Source: DUAG01 sp046756865
Lineage (GTDB): Bacteria > Nitrospirota > Nitrospiria > SBBL01 > JAADHI01
Length of the DNA: 11,864 bases
Direction: 5' to 3'
Assembly: GCA_046756865.1 (NCBI GenBank)
Contig: JBHHXE010000065.1
Location: forward strand, 1-11,864
Both the position numbers and the translations under genes were made by a program. Every line of letters starts with the position of its first letter. Position 1 is the first letter of the stretch. Positions 1 to 7,116 of this stretch are shown here, one piece after another. Below the pieces are notes generated by a model. The model saw nothing but the letters and a program-made list of their open reading frames with translations. It was not told where the DNA came from and did not search any database.

Positions 1-9
1 ACGAAACAT
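1..9 (-). CDS. Probable 5' end of a gene running off the left edge
   Basis: On the minus strand an ATG at 9-7 is preceded by the strong Shine-Dalgarno sequence AGGAGA (19-14), four bases upstream of the start. Only three codons (Met-Phe-Arg) lie inside the window, so nothing can be said about the product. The ribosome-binding site is the only support. The gene would be read in the same direction as the secreted-protein gene at 1128-382, but it is separated from it by a strong intrinsic terminator, so it should have its own promoter in 20-320. I could not identify that promoter. Confidence 0.45.
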
Positions 10-324
10 TTTATCTCCTGAAAAATTCAACCCAGACTTAATCAGGGGTTCCTAAAATGATGGTCCTTCCATGATTTTACTTTCAACCAGGGCGGTTCTG
101 AGTTGGTCATCTCCACCTGCTCTGCGTTAGGGGTGAAAGTCTCCCAGAATAGAAAATACCTGTCTGCGAAGCCATGCCATCGTTCTGAAACATTTGCCAG
201 TAAGTGTATCATAAATTCTTAAAATGTCATGAAGGATCAGGGACTTAGATCGGCTTTCATCAGGTCTGTGAGGCCCCCGGATGTGTTGGAAAGTGTGGGT
301 TAGAAGACGCTTTGTTCTAATCTG
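10..324. other. Intergenic stretch with no supported gene
   Basis: This stretch lies between the probable left-edge gene start and the terminator at 325-369. I find no RNA gene, no complete ORF of normal length with a ribosome-binding site, and no clear promoter. Two minus-strand reading frames look faintly protein-like: a 56-codon ORF (212 to 42), and an open frame without a start codon that ends at TAA 129-127. The second could be the decayed 3' end of an older gene, as described in the findings. Confidence 0.5.
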
Positions 325-369
325 AAAAAAGAAACAGCCCGCAGTGACTCAGTCACTGCGGGCTGTTTC
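325..369 (-). terminator. Intrinsic terminator of the secreted-protein gene
   Basis: Bases 351-369 are the exact reverse complement of 331-349, giving a 19-bp inverted repeat around a single central base. In practice the hairpin would have a stem of about 18 bp and a 3-base loop. Read on the minus strand it is followed at once by six T residues (330-325). It begins 13 bases after the TAA stop of the gene ending at 382. A long GC-rich stem plus a U-tract in the correct orientation makes this a strong rho-independent terminator for that gene. In the plus direction it has no T-run, so it is one-directional. Confidence 0.93.
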
Positions 370-381
370 TGCACAGGGGTA

Positions 382-1128
382 TTACTCGGTCGGAAAGAGC
401 TCCGGATCGAATGGACTCCTTGCCGGAGCCCCGTTGCTGAGATTCTGTACCGGCACTTCGGCTGATCGGTTGACCAGAAGATCAATCAGGGCATCGGAAA
501 CCTGAACGTTCCCTCCCGATGTTACAGGCGGACTTCCTTTGAGGACGTTCTTGATCTGGTCTGCCAGGACTTGTAGACATTTACCTGTCCGGACCATCTT
601 CATATTTGCAAATGCGCGTGCAAATCCGGGTTCAATCGAGGCATTGATATGGCCTGTAGCAACATCCCTCGGTACAATTCTGCCCTTTCCCCTCAGAACA
701 AGTTCATATTGCATAGAGGTATGTCCACGCCAGTTGACCTCCCACCACCGCTCCAGCGGAACGGTTCGGATTGCGGGTGAAAAGTTTCCGAGTTGTTGAA
801 TCTGGTCTCCCTCCTTCTCGGCAAAACCCCACCAATTTGGAAACGAGGTGGAGATCCAGGCATACAGATCATGAGTCCCTCTTTTTCCAAGGTAGAAATA
901 GCAAAGATTTTGGCGCGTCCGGTAGGGGGTATGGCGAAAGGCATCCCGATAGGCGGTCACGGTCCAGAGATTTCCTTCTGTCACCATGTCGGGTTGATGT
1001 GAGGGGCCCGGAAAGGGGGTGGGGACTGGCGCAATATCGGGTGCCGGAGCGGTTTGAGCCGAGGCAAGCCCATGTAAACCAAAAGCGAGCATGAAGAAAA
1101 AAGCGGCGATCCATCTTGATGGTTTCAT
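382..1128 (-). CDS. Secreted/periplasmic protein of unknown function
   Basis: 248 residues with a clear Sec signal peptide. The N-terminus is MKPSRW, then a hydrophobic core at residues 7-22, then a signal peptidase I-type site after Ala-Ser-Ala at about 22-24. A proline-rich linker (about 28-46) follows. The mature domain (about 50-200) is rich in Trp and Tyr and has only two cysteines, C76 and C184, which could form a disulfide. The last 45 residues look less ordered. I chose ATG 1128-1126 because AGGAGG (1140-1135) lies six bases upstream and the signal peptide starts there; an in-frame ATG at 1233 would add 35 residues with no ribosome-binding site. I do not recognise the family. The gene is monocistronic, divergent from the lipoprotein-nadB operon, and ends at a strong terminator. 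The export call is firm; the role is unknown. Confidence 0.82.
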   Translation of the reverse strand: MKPSRWIAAFFFMLAFGLHGLASAQTAPAPDIAPVPTPFPGPSHQPDMVTEGNLWTVTAYRDAFRHTPYRTRQNLCYFYLGKRGTHDLYAWISTSFPNWWGFAEKEGDQIQQLGNFSPAIRTVPLERWWEVNWRGHTSMQYELVLRGKGRIVPRDVATGHINASIEPGFARAFANMKMVRTGKCLQVLADQIKNVLKGSPPVTSGGNVQVSDALIDLLVNRSAEVPVQNLSNGAPARSPFDPELFPTE

Positions 1129-1134
1129 TATTTT

Positions 1135-1167
1135 CCTCCTTGGGTTTTTCGGGGAGGAAATCTCCCC
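1135..1167 (-). promoter_or_regulatory. 5' leader hairpin facing the SD site
   Basis: In the leader of the secreted-protein gene, read on the minus strand, GGGGAG (1167-1162) can pair with CTCCCC (1156-1151) around a five-base loop. The 3' arm contains CCTCC (1157-1153), which can instead pair with GGAGG of the Shine-Dalgarno site (AGGAGG, 1140-1135). The two pairings exclude each other, as in a simple translational switch. No U-tract follows the hairpin, so it is not a terminator. The complementarity is visible in the sequence; the regulatory role is inferred. Confidence 0.35.
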
Positions 1168-1204
1168 ATGTCGTACTTTGCTTAACGCATGGAGCTGAAA
1201 TCGG

Positions 1205-1232
1205 TTGACAAGGAGGGGATAATTTTTATGCA
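1205..1232 (+). promoter_or_regulatory. Candidate upstream promoter P1 for the lipoprotein-nadB operon
   Basis: A perfect -35 hexamer TTGACA (1205-1210) is followed after 16 bases by TATGCA (1227-1232). It lies in the divergent spacer and would give a leader of about 75 bases before the ATG at 1315. The -10 element is only moderate, so this may be secondary to the stronger promoter just downstream. Confidence 0.4.
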
Positions 1233-1249
1233 TGGATAGCGCACAATCC

Positions 1250-1278
1250 TTGCCCTTGCCCTTTCTTTACACTATAAT
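1250..1278 (+). promoter_or_regulatory. Promoter P2 for the lipoprotein-nadB operon
   Basis: TTGCCC (1250-1255), a 17-base spacer and the perfect -10 hexamer TATAAT (1273-1278) predict transcription from about 1285. This supports an ATG start for the lipoprotein at 1315 and argues against the TTG codon at 1279, which lies upstream of the predicted transcript start. Confidence 0.65.
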
Positions 1279-1314
1279 TTGTCCTTATCCTTCACATTTT
1301 GGGGAATCAAACGA

Positions 1315-1818
1315 ATGCGAAATAAAGAGAAAGACCTTATCCTGTTGAACCTTGTTGGTGCGATCTTTTTTTCCCGGTCGGTCCGAATGTTTTTCATCGT
1401 CTCGATTTTCTTCCTTCTTGGAGCTTGCGCGAGTGATCCTAAAAAGGCTTCTCCGGTGTTGTCTCAGGCCACCCGTCTCCGGGAAGTAATCCAGAAGATG
1501 GCGAAAGCCTATGAGCAGAAAGATGGAAAGCGTTTTTTTGAAAAGCTCGATGCCGCTTTTCATCCACTGGAACCCTTCAAAGATCAGGTCAAACGAGATT
1601 TCGAGGGCTTTTCCAAAGCCGATATTCAGATGACAATTGAACAGATCCGGATTGAGAAAGAATCCCTGGTGACGGTCGTTCGGTGGAAGGGGGATTGGAC
1701 GCCCATATCCGGAGGGACATCTCTTAGAAAAAGAGGGCACGCCGTCTTCCGTTGGACTTCAAAGGGAAACCTGCATCTTCTCGGTATCAAGGGGAATCCG
1801 CCCTTTGGGGTATTCTGA
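1315..1818 (+). CDS. Small lipoprotein, possibly NTF2-like fold
   Basis: 167 residues from ATG 1315, which has a weak GGGGA Shine-Dalgarno site (1301-1305). The hydrophobic segment ending in LLGAC (C38) is a lipobox, so the mature protein should be lipidated at that cysteine. The n-region is unusually long from this start. ATG 1387 would give 143 residues with C14, but lacks an SD site. The mature part starts with two predicted helices (about 50-75), continues with alternating strands containing VTVVRWKGDW near residue 122-131, and ends in aromatic-rich strands. This helix-then-sheet order recalls NTF2/SnoaL-like domains, but that is a guess from secondary structure. The stop lies 10 bases before the nadB ATG, so the two genes are almost certainly cotranscribed. 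A link to NAD synthesis is not established. Confidence 0.72.
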   Translation: MRNKEKDLILLNLVGAIFFSRSVRMFFIVSIFFLLGACASDPKKASPVLSQATRLREVIQKMAKAYEQKDGKRFFEKLDAAFHPLEPFKDQVKRDFEGFSKADIQMTIEQIRIEKESLVTVVRWKGDWTPISGGTSLRKRGHAVFRWTSKGNLHLLGIKGNPPFGVF

Positions 1819-1828
1819 GAAATAATCT

Positions 1829-3550
1829 ATGCCGTCTAAAAAAATCTCACCCATCAAAACGGATTTCCTGATTATTGGCGGCGGCATCGCCGGTCTACGT
1901 GCCGCCATCGAAGCAGGACAATACGGTGATGTCCTTATTCTGAACAAAGGGATTAAGGGCGAATCCAGCTCCGATTTTGCCCAGGGAGGTGTTGCAGCTG
2001 CCCTGAGTGATGACGACGAGGGCATTCAGTCGCACTATCAGGATACGCTTGAAGCCGGCAGAGGTCATTGCCAGGAAGATGCCGTTCGAGTCCTGGTGGA
2101 AGAAGGGCCGGAGCGCGTCCGAGAGTTGATAGGCTGGGGGGCAGAGTTTGACAGGACGGAGAATGGTTTTGCGCTGGCCCGTGAGGGGGCGCACCGCCAA
2201 AACCGGATTCTCCGCGCGAAAGGCGATGCCACAGGAAATGAAATTGTCCGGACCCTCCATCATGTGATAGAGCAGAAAAAAAACATCTCGGTTCGGAATG
2301 GCCATTTTGCCATGGATCTTTTCTTAAGCCCGGATCGGTATAAGGGTAAGTCGGGGAATACATTCTGCCAGGGCGCATGGGTGCTCGACGAACGTACGGG
2401 GGAACGGCTTTTATTTTTGGCAAAAGCGGTAATCCTTGCCACCGGTGGCGTGGGGCAAGTCTATCAAAAAACAACCAACCCGGTGGTCGCAACGGGAGAC
2501 GGTATCGGCCTGGCCATTTCCGCGGGCGCCGTGGTGACGGACATGGAGTTCTTTCAGTTTCATCCCACCGCGCTTTCTCTTCCGGCGGCCCCCTCTTTTC
2601 TCCTTTCTGAAGCCATGCGGGGGGAAGGCGCAGTCCTGAGGAATACTTCAGGTAAACGGTTTATGGATGTCTATCATCCCGATGCAGAATTAGCGCCGCG
2701 TGATATCGTTACGAGAGCAATCTTAAATGAAATGGGTCGTGAAAAATATGTCTTCCTGGACTTAACTCACCTTGAGCCCGCTTTTTTAAGAGGTCGTTTT
2801 CCAAAGATTGACGCAACCTGTCTCCGATACGGAATTGATATGACGCGCGAGCCCATCCCGGTTACACCAAGCGCTCACTATTTGATGGGGGGCGTGTTAA
2901 CAAATTTGAAGGGGGAGACGAACATCCCTCGCCTTTATGCAGTTGGAGAGGTCGCCTGTACAGGGGTTCACGGCGCCAATCGCCTCGCGAGCAACTCTTT
3001 GCTGGAGGGCCTGGTATTTGGTGCGCGTGTCGGAGAGGCCGTCGGGCAGGCGAAGTCAATCCCTCTGGAGCCGCCTGATGATTTATGTCAATCCGGAGCC
3101 GAATTTTCAGAGACAGGATTTGGTGGGACGGACATTTCGGGTGGGAATGCCCGATCTGCCTCCAAAGTGGAATATCTCCTGGTCCAAAAAGAATTGCGGG
3201 AAATGATGTGGAAAGAGGTGGGGATCATCCGCAGGCGGCGCTCCCTTAAAAGAGCAATGGAGAAATGGGGGCAATGGCAGTGGGTATTCTCCAGCCCGGC
3301 CATGACACGGCTTGCCTGCGAGACAAGGAATATGCTATGGACTTCTGCCGCCATGATCGAATCAGCACTCAGAAGAAATGAGAGCATCGGCGCCCATTTT
3401 CTTGAAGACGGCCCTTACTGCGGCGCAGTGACTTCAAATCCCTCACGAAAAGCACGTACCCTGCTGTCGCAAATCACAAAGACATCCCTGGCAAAGTGCT
3501 TCCTAACTGCGGAAACTGCCGATTCGCCTAAACCCGCACAGAGAGCATAG
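1829..3550 (+). CDS. nadB: L-aspartate oxidase
   Basis: 573 residues. It oxidises L-aspartate to iminoaspartate with FAD, the first step of de novo NAD synthesis; NadA then uses the product. The FAD-binding motif GGGIAGL is at 17-23 and the conserved SSDFAQGGVAA segment at 47-57. FHPTAL (244-249), REGAH (118-122), APRD (289-292), SAHYLMGG (348-355) and HGANRLASNSLLEG (381-394) follow. Residues matching the E. coli active site are present: E119, H245, R291, H350 and R385. The pattern fits NadB better than SdhA/FrdA, and no SdhB-type gene is adjacent. The protein is somewhat longer than the E. coli enzyme (540), with the extra length mainly at a divergent C-terminus after about residue 525. The start ATG 1829 has only a poor SD, so it may be translationally coupled to the lipoprotein gene. 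nadA and nadC are not in the window. Confidence 0.95.
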   Translation: MPSKKISPIKTDFLIIGGGIAGLRAAIEAGQYGDVLILNKGIKGESSSDFAQGGVAAALSDDDEGIQSHYQDTLEAGRGHCQEDAVRVLVEEGPERVRELIGWGAEFDRTENGFALAREGAHRQNRILRAKGDATGNEIVRTLHHVIEQKKNISVRNGHFAMDLFLSPDRYKGKSGNTFCQGAWVLDERTGERLLFLAKAVILATGGVGQVYQKTTNPVVATGDGIGLAISAGAVVTDMEFFQFHPTALSLPAAPSFLLSEAMRGEGAVLRNTSGKRFMDVYHPDAELAPRDIVTRAILNEMGREKYVFLDLTHLEPAFLRGRFPKIDATCLRYGIDMTREPIPVTPSAHYLMGGVLTNLKGETNIPRLYAVGEVACTGVHGANRLASNSLLEGLVFGARVGEAVGQAKSIPLEPPDDLCQSGAEFSETGFGGTDISGGNARSASKVEYLLVQKELREMMWKEVGIIRRRRSLKRAMEKWGQWQWVFSSPAMTRLACETRNMLWTSAAMIESALRRNESIGAHFLEDGPYCGAVTSNPSRKARTLLSQITKTSLAKCFLTAETADSPKPAQRA

Positions 3551-3607
3551 CTCTCAATCTGAAATGCCCTGAATCGTGATTGAATGGTTGGGTTAAATCT
3601 TTAACCC
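3541..3607 (+). terminator. Two short stem-loops between convergent nadB and transglycosylase genes
   Basis: GAGAGC (3541-3546) pairs with GCTCTC (3550-3555) around the nadB stop codon. GGGTTAAA (3590-3597) pairs with TTTAACCC (3600-3607). Neither is followed directly by a T-run; five T residues come only at 3622-3626. They sit where termination of the two converging genes is expected, but as intrinsic terminators they are weak. CCCTTCACC is repeated in tandem just after the second stem. Confidence 0.35.
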
Positions 3608-3641
3608 TTCACCCTTCACCGTTTTTACTTTCAGTTTGCAA

Positions 3642-4235
3642 TCAGGGAAGGATGCGCCCTTCTTCTTGATAAAATTCATAAAAACGGAGGACGTCTTTAA
3701 CGTAGCGGACGGTTTTCGTGATCGGCGGGATTGTTCCGTATCGTGTGACGTTTCCCGGTCCCGCGTGGTAGGCGGCTAGCGCCAGCGTGATATCACTCCC
3801 AAATCGATCCAGTAAGTAACGCAGGTAGCGCGTCCCACCCCTGATATTGTCTTCCGGGTCAAAGGGATCTTCCAGGTGGAGATCCTTTGCTGTGGCGGGC
3901 ATGACCTGCATCAGGCCTTGCGCCCCCGCTGAGGAAACAGCCTCCGTATTAAAGTCTGACTCAACACGGATCATTGCCTTGATCAATGCCGGGTCGATTC
4001 CCTGTGCCCTGGCCTCAAGGTTGATAAAGGGGTCGTATTGTGCCCTTCGCTGTTCTCTGGAGAGGGGCTGTGATCCATAGACCTTCCATTTTCTTTTTTG
4101 ATAACGGGAATTAGTCGGCACATTGGTAAAGTGGGTGATCCCGGAGGCGTCGGTGTATTGATAGATCTGCATCGAGAACGCCTCAAAGGGAAGGAGACCA
4201 AGAAATAATAGTGTGAGTTGTTGTAAAAAGCGCAT
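3642..4235 (-). CDS. Lytic transglycosylase, DUF4124 plus SLT domain
   Basis: 197 residues. A hydrophobic signal sequence (about 6-20) is followed by a DUF4124-type segment (IYQYTDASGITHFTN, 24-38) and a goose-type/SLT transglycosylase domain (about 70-190). The catalytic glutamate is E92 in IRVESDFN. The supporting motifs are GAQGLMQVMPATA (104-116), GGTRYLRYLL (133-142) and AAYHAGPGNV (154-163). Such enzymes cut peptidoglycan between MurNAc and GlcNAc to leave 1,6-anhydroMurNAc ends, and they act in the periplasm. I chose ATG 4235-4233 because GGAGA (4244-4240) lies just upstream and the signal peptide starts there; an upstream in-frame ATG (4271) would add 12 polar residues before it. The gene is monocistronic and divergent from clpB. 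The family is certain; the exact class (MltC/Slt-like) is not assigned. Confidence 0.92.
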   Translation of the reverse strand: MRFLQQLTLLFLGLLPFEAFSMQIYQYTDASGITHFTNVPTNSRYQKRKWKVYGSQPLSREQRRAQYDPFINLEARAQGIDPALIKAMIRVESDFNTEAVSSAGAQGLMQVMPATAKDLHLEDPFDPEDNIRGGTRYLRYLLDRFGSDITLALAAYHAGPGNVTRYGTIPPITKTVRYVKDVLRFYEFYQEEGRILP

Positions 4236-4273
4236 CTTCTCTCCATGAAGTGTTACTATTCTTGTATACATAA

Positions 4274-4302
4274 AACGTACCAGCGACTTGCGATTCTGTC
4301 AA
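4274..4302 (-). promoter_or_regulatory. Promoter of the lytic transglycosylase gene
   Basis: On the minus strand, TTGACA (4302-4297) is followed after 17 bases by TACGTT (4279-4274), and TG one base upstream of the hexamer makes an extended -10. The predicted transcript starts near 4267 and has a leader of about 30 bases. Confidence 0.5.
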
Positions 4303-4327
4303 TTTTCCCCGTGACTTTGCCCTGGCC

Positions 4328-4356
4328 TTGAATCTGATGATCAGGCGACTTATATA
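4328..4356 (+). promoter_or_regulatory. Promoter of clpB
   Basis: TTGAAT (4328-4333), a 17-base spacer and TATATA (4351-4356) predict a start near 4363 and a leader of about 40 bases. The -35 reads CTTGAA (4327-4332), which also matches the heat-shock sigma-32 -35 core, but no CCCCAT-type -10 follows, so a housekeeping promoter is more likely. CTGAT-G-ATCAG (4334-4344) is a small palindrome lying between the two boxes and could be an operator. There is no CIRCE element. Confidence 0.5.
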
Positions 4357-4403
4357 CATTAATAGGGAATCGAGTTGACCGGTCTAAAAGATGGGAGAAC
4401 GGA

Positions 4404-7010
4404 ATGCGCCAGGAACGCTTGACATTAAAGGCTCAAGAGGCCTTTCAGGATGCCGGGAAAAGGGCTGAATCGTCTCATCATCAGCAAATTGACGAGGCGC
4501 ACCTGGCTTTGGCACTGCTGGAACAAGAGGAAGGGCTTATCCCCGCCCTCTTCAAAAAAATGGCTGTCCCCGTAGAGGAGGTCCGTACGAAACTGGTTCG
4601 CCGTTTGGAGAAGATCCCTCAGGTTCAGGGTCCAGGCGCCGTTGGGCAGCTATCTATTGCTCCGAATGTTGCCGCCCTGCTTGAGCGGGCCGATCAGGAG
4701 GCGGTGCAGCTCAAAGACGAGTATATCAGCACCGAACATCTTTTCCTCGCGATGCTCAGTCCGCAAGGGTCGGTACAAGCTCTTTTCAAAAAAAGCAGGG
4801 TGGCGCGTGAAAATGTTCTCCAGGCCCTTGTTGAAATCAGAGGAACGCATCGTGTGACCGACCTCAATCCCGAAGAGAAATACCAGGCGCTGGCCCGTTA
4901 TTCTAAAGATTTGTGCGAACTGGCGAACAAGGGAAAGCTTGATCCGGTCATTGGGCGGGACGACGAGATCCGGCGCATTATCCAGGTCCTCTCACGTCGA
5001 ACCAAGAACAACCCCGTCCTCATCGGAGAGCCGGGTGTCGGGAAGACGGCGATTGCTGAGGGTCTGGCGCAGCGGATTGTCTCGGGGGATGTCCCGGACG
5101 GACTCAAAGAAAAGCGGGTCCTTTCTCTGGATATGGGTACGCTGATCGCGGGGGCTAAATTCCGTGGAGAATTTGAGGAACGCCTCAAGGCGGTCATCAA
5201 GGAAGTTGTCAGCGCTCAGGGAGAAGTGATCCTCTTCATTGACGAGCTTCATACGCTGATCGGCGCCGGCGCCGCTGAAGGGGCAGTTGATGCCTCGAAT
5301 ATGTTGAAACCGGCCCTGGCCCGCGGAGCGCTGCGCGCTATCGGGGCGACAACGACAGATGAGTATCGGAAACATATCGAAAAAGATACTGCACTCGAAA
5401 GGCGATTCCAGCCGGTTCTGGTCCGAGAGCCGACTGTAGATCAGGCGGTTTCCATCCTTCGTGGTTTAAAAGAGAGATATGAAGTACACCACGGAGTCCG
5501 CATTCAGGATGCCGCGTTGGTTTCTGCCGCAGTCTTGTCTCAACGCTATATCAATGACCGTTTTCTTCCGGATAAGGCAATCGATCTGATTGATGAAGCG
5601 GCCTCTCGCCTGAGGATGGAGATCGACTCCATGCCTTCTGAGCTCGACGAGATCACCCGAAAAATACGCCAGTTCGAGATAGAACGGGAGGCGGTCCGTA
5701 AGGAAAAGGATGATGTATCCAGGGAGCGCCTAAAAAAAATAGAAGGAGATCTGCGCGAATTAAAAGGGGAAGAAGATCATCTTTCAGCCCAATGGAAACA
5801 GGAAAAAGGGCGCATTCAGAAAATCAGAGCACTCAAGGAAGAGATTGACTCCTGCCGTCAGAACGCCGAGCATGCGGAGCGGGCGGGGGATCTTGAAAAG
5901 GCGGCCGAGCTGCGTTACGGAAAACGACCCCAGCTTGACTCGCGTCTGGCGGAGGAAAATAAGCAACTCCAGCAACTTCAAGACGATCAGAAGATGTTGA
6001 AGGAGGAGGTTGACGAGGAAGATATTGCCGAAATCGTTTCTAAATGGACAGGAATTCCAGTCTCGCGCATGGTTGAGGAGGAGCTTCAGAAACTGATTGA
6101 TATGGAAGCGCGCCTTCACCGGCGTGTGGTTGGGCAGGACGAGGCCATTACGGCCGTCTCCAATGCCATCCGTCGGGCGAGATCCGGGATCTCAGATCCA
6201 AATCGACCGCTCGGATCCTTTATCCTTCTGGGGCCGACCGGTGTCGGTAAGACAGAGTTGGCACGCGCCCTTGCCGAATTTCTCTTCGACAATGAGGAGG
6301 CGATGATCCGGATTGACATGTCGGAGTATATGGAGAAACATGCCGTAGCACGCCTGATCGGAGCGCCGCCCGGATATGTCGGGTACGAAGAAGGCGGTCA
6401 GTTGACCGAGGCGATCCGAAAGCGGCCTTATGCCGTCGTCCTCTTTGATGAGATCGAAAAGGCGCATCCGGACGTCTTCGGCATTCTCCTTCAGGTCCTG
6501 GATGATGGGAGACTGACCGATGGAAAAGGACGGACAGTTGACTTCAAGAATGCCGTCTTGATGATGACATCGAATATCGGGAGCCAGGAGATTCAGGATC
6601 TGAACGGGGATGAAGCTGGTATCCGGCGACAAGTCCTTGAGGCATTGCGGACCAGGTTTAAACCGGAATTTCTGAACCGGATTGATGATATTGTCATCTT
6701 TCATCCCCTGGCCTTGGATCAACTGGGAAAAATTATCGACATACAGATGGCCCGCCTGAAAGGACGGCTGGACCAAAAACAGATTTCCCTGACATTGGCT
6801 CCGGAGGCAAAAACCTATCTAGCGCGTGAGGGCTACGACAAGGTTTTCGGGGCACGGCCCCTGAATCGGGTGATCCAGCGGGACATCTTAAACCCGCTTG
6901 CGATGGGACTCCTGGAAGGGAGATGGAAAAGCGGGGAGAAAATTATAGGTGATGTAAAAGAGGGGAAGATCGTCTTTCGGGCAGAAGGGGACATTAAAGC
7001 GTTGTATTAA
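4404..7010 (+). CDS. clpB: ClpB protein disaggregase (Hsp100)
   Basis: 868 residues, close to the usual length of about 860. The hexameric AAA+ machine threads proteins out of aggregates, working with DnaK, in the cytoplasm. Domains in order are an N-terminal Clp repeat domain (1-145), AAA-1 with Walker A GEPGVGKT (208-215) and Walker B DE (280-281), a long coiled-coil M-domain (about 410-530), and AAA-2 with Walker A GPTGVGKT (610-617) and Walker B DE (682-683). A C-terminal domain follows. The M-domain separates it from ClpA/ClpC/ClpX, and no ClpP-docking loop is evident. Pore loops are AKFRGEF, with Phe where E. coli has Tyr, and PPGYVGYEEGG. The start ATG 4404 has GGGAG (4393-4397) upstream. 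A possible second start is GTG at codon 151 (see findings). No terminator separates it from rplI. Confidence 0.97.
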   Translation: MRQERLTLKAQEAFQDAGKRAESSHHQQIDEAHLALALLEQEEGLIPALFKKMAVPVEEVRTKLVRRLEKIPQVQGPGAVGQLSIAPNVAALLERADQEAVQLKDEYISTEHLFLAMLSPQGSVQALFKKSRVARENVLQALVEIRGTHRVTDLNPEEKYQALARYSKDLCELANKGKLDPVIGRDDEIRRIIQVLSRRTKNNPVLIGEPGVGKTAIAEGLAQRIVSGDVPDGLKEKRVLSLDMGTLIAGAKFRGEFEERLKAVIKEVVSAQGEVILFIDELHTLIGAGAAEGAVDASNMLKPALARGALRAIGATTTDEYRKHIEKDTALERRFQPVLVREPTVDQAVSILRGLKERYEVHHGVRIQDAALVSAAVLSQRYINDRFLPDKAIDLIDEAASRLRMEIDSMPSELDEITRKIRQFEIEREAVRKEKDDVSRERLKKIEGDLRELKGEEDHLSAQWKQEKGRIQKIRALKEEIDSCRQNAEHAERAGDLEKAAELRYGKRPQLDSRLAEENKQLQQLQDDQKMLKEEVDEEDIAEIVSKWTGIPVSRMVEEELQKLIDMEARLHRRVVGQDEAITAVSNAIRRARSGISDPNRPLGSFILLGPTGVGKTELARALAEFLFDNEEAMIRIDMSEYMEKHAVARLIGAPPGYVGYEEGGQLTEAIRKRPYAVVLFDEIEKAHPDVFGILLQVLDDGRLTDGKGRTVDFKNAVLMMTSNIGSQEIQDLNGDEAGIRRQVLEALRTRFKPEFLNRIDDIVIFHPLALDQLGKIIDIQMARLKGRLDQKQISLTLAPEAKTYLAREGYDKVFGARPLNRVIQRDILNPLAMGLLEGRWKSGEKIIGDVKEGKIVFRAEGDIKALY

Positions 7011-7013
7011 TTA

Positions 7014-7040
7014 TTGACAACACAGACCGATTATTATTAA
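7014..7040 (+). promoter_or_regulatory. Candidate promoter of rplI
   Basis: A perfect -35 TTGACA (7014-7019) starts four bases after the clpB stop. The AT-rich stretch that follows gives TATTAA (7035-7040) at 15-base spacing, or weaker hexamers at 16 and 17. L9 could therefore be made independently of clpB. The -10 is the weak part of this call. Confidence 0.45.
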
Positions 7041-7116
7041 AATTCCCTCCACCCTTTCTTCCGCAAGTCCAAACTGGAAGGGGCCAAGGGAAGTGTGACT
7101 TAAGGAGCGTTAGAAC

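Noticed and set aside
42..212. 56-codon minus-strand ORF
   Set aside because: It has a start and stop and a Trp-rich translation, but no convincing RBS or promoter, and overlaps another equally plausible frame; too weak to call.
1279..1314. TTG at 1279 as start of the lipoprotein gene
   Set aside because: It directly follows the TATAAT box and lies upstream of the predicted transcript start, without an SD; ATG 1315 is preferred.
6259..6277. TGGCAC...TTGC resembling a sigma-54 promoter
   Set aside because: The GG-GC spacing is 11 instead of 10 and it lies inside the AAA-2 coding sequence just after Walker A.
6192..6776. 194-residue open frame antisense to clpB
   Set aside because: It covers the conserved AAA-2 domain of ClpB in reverse, with no RBS or family features.
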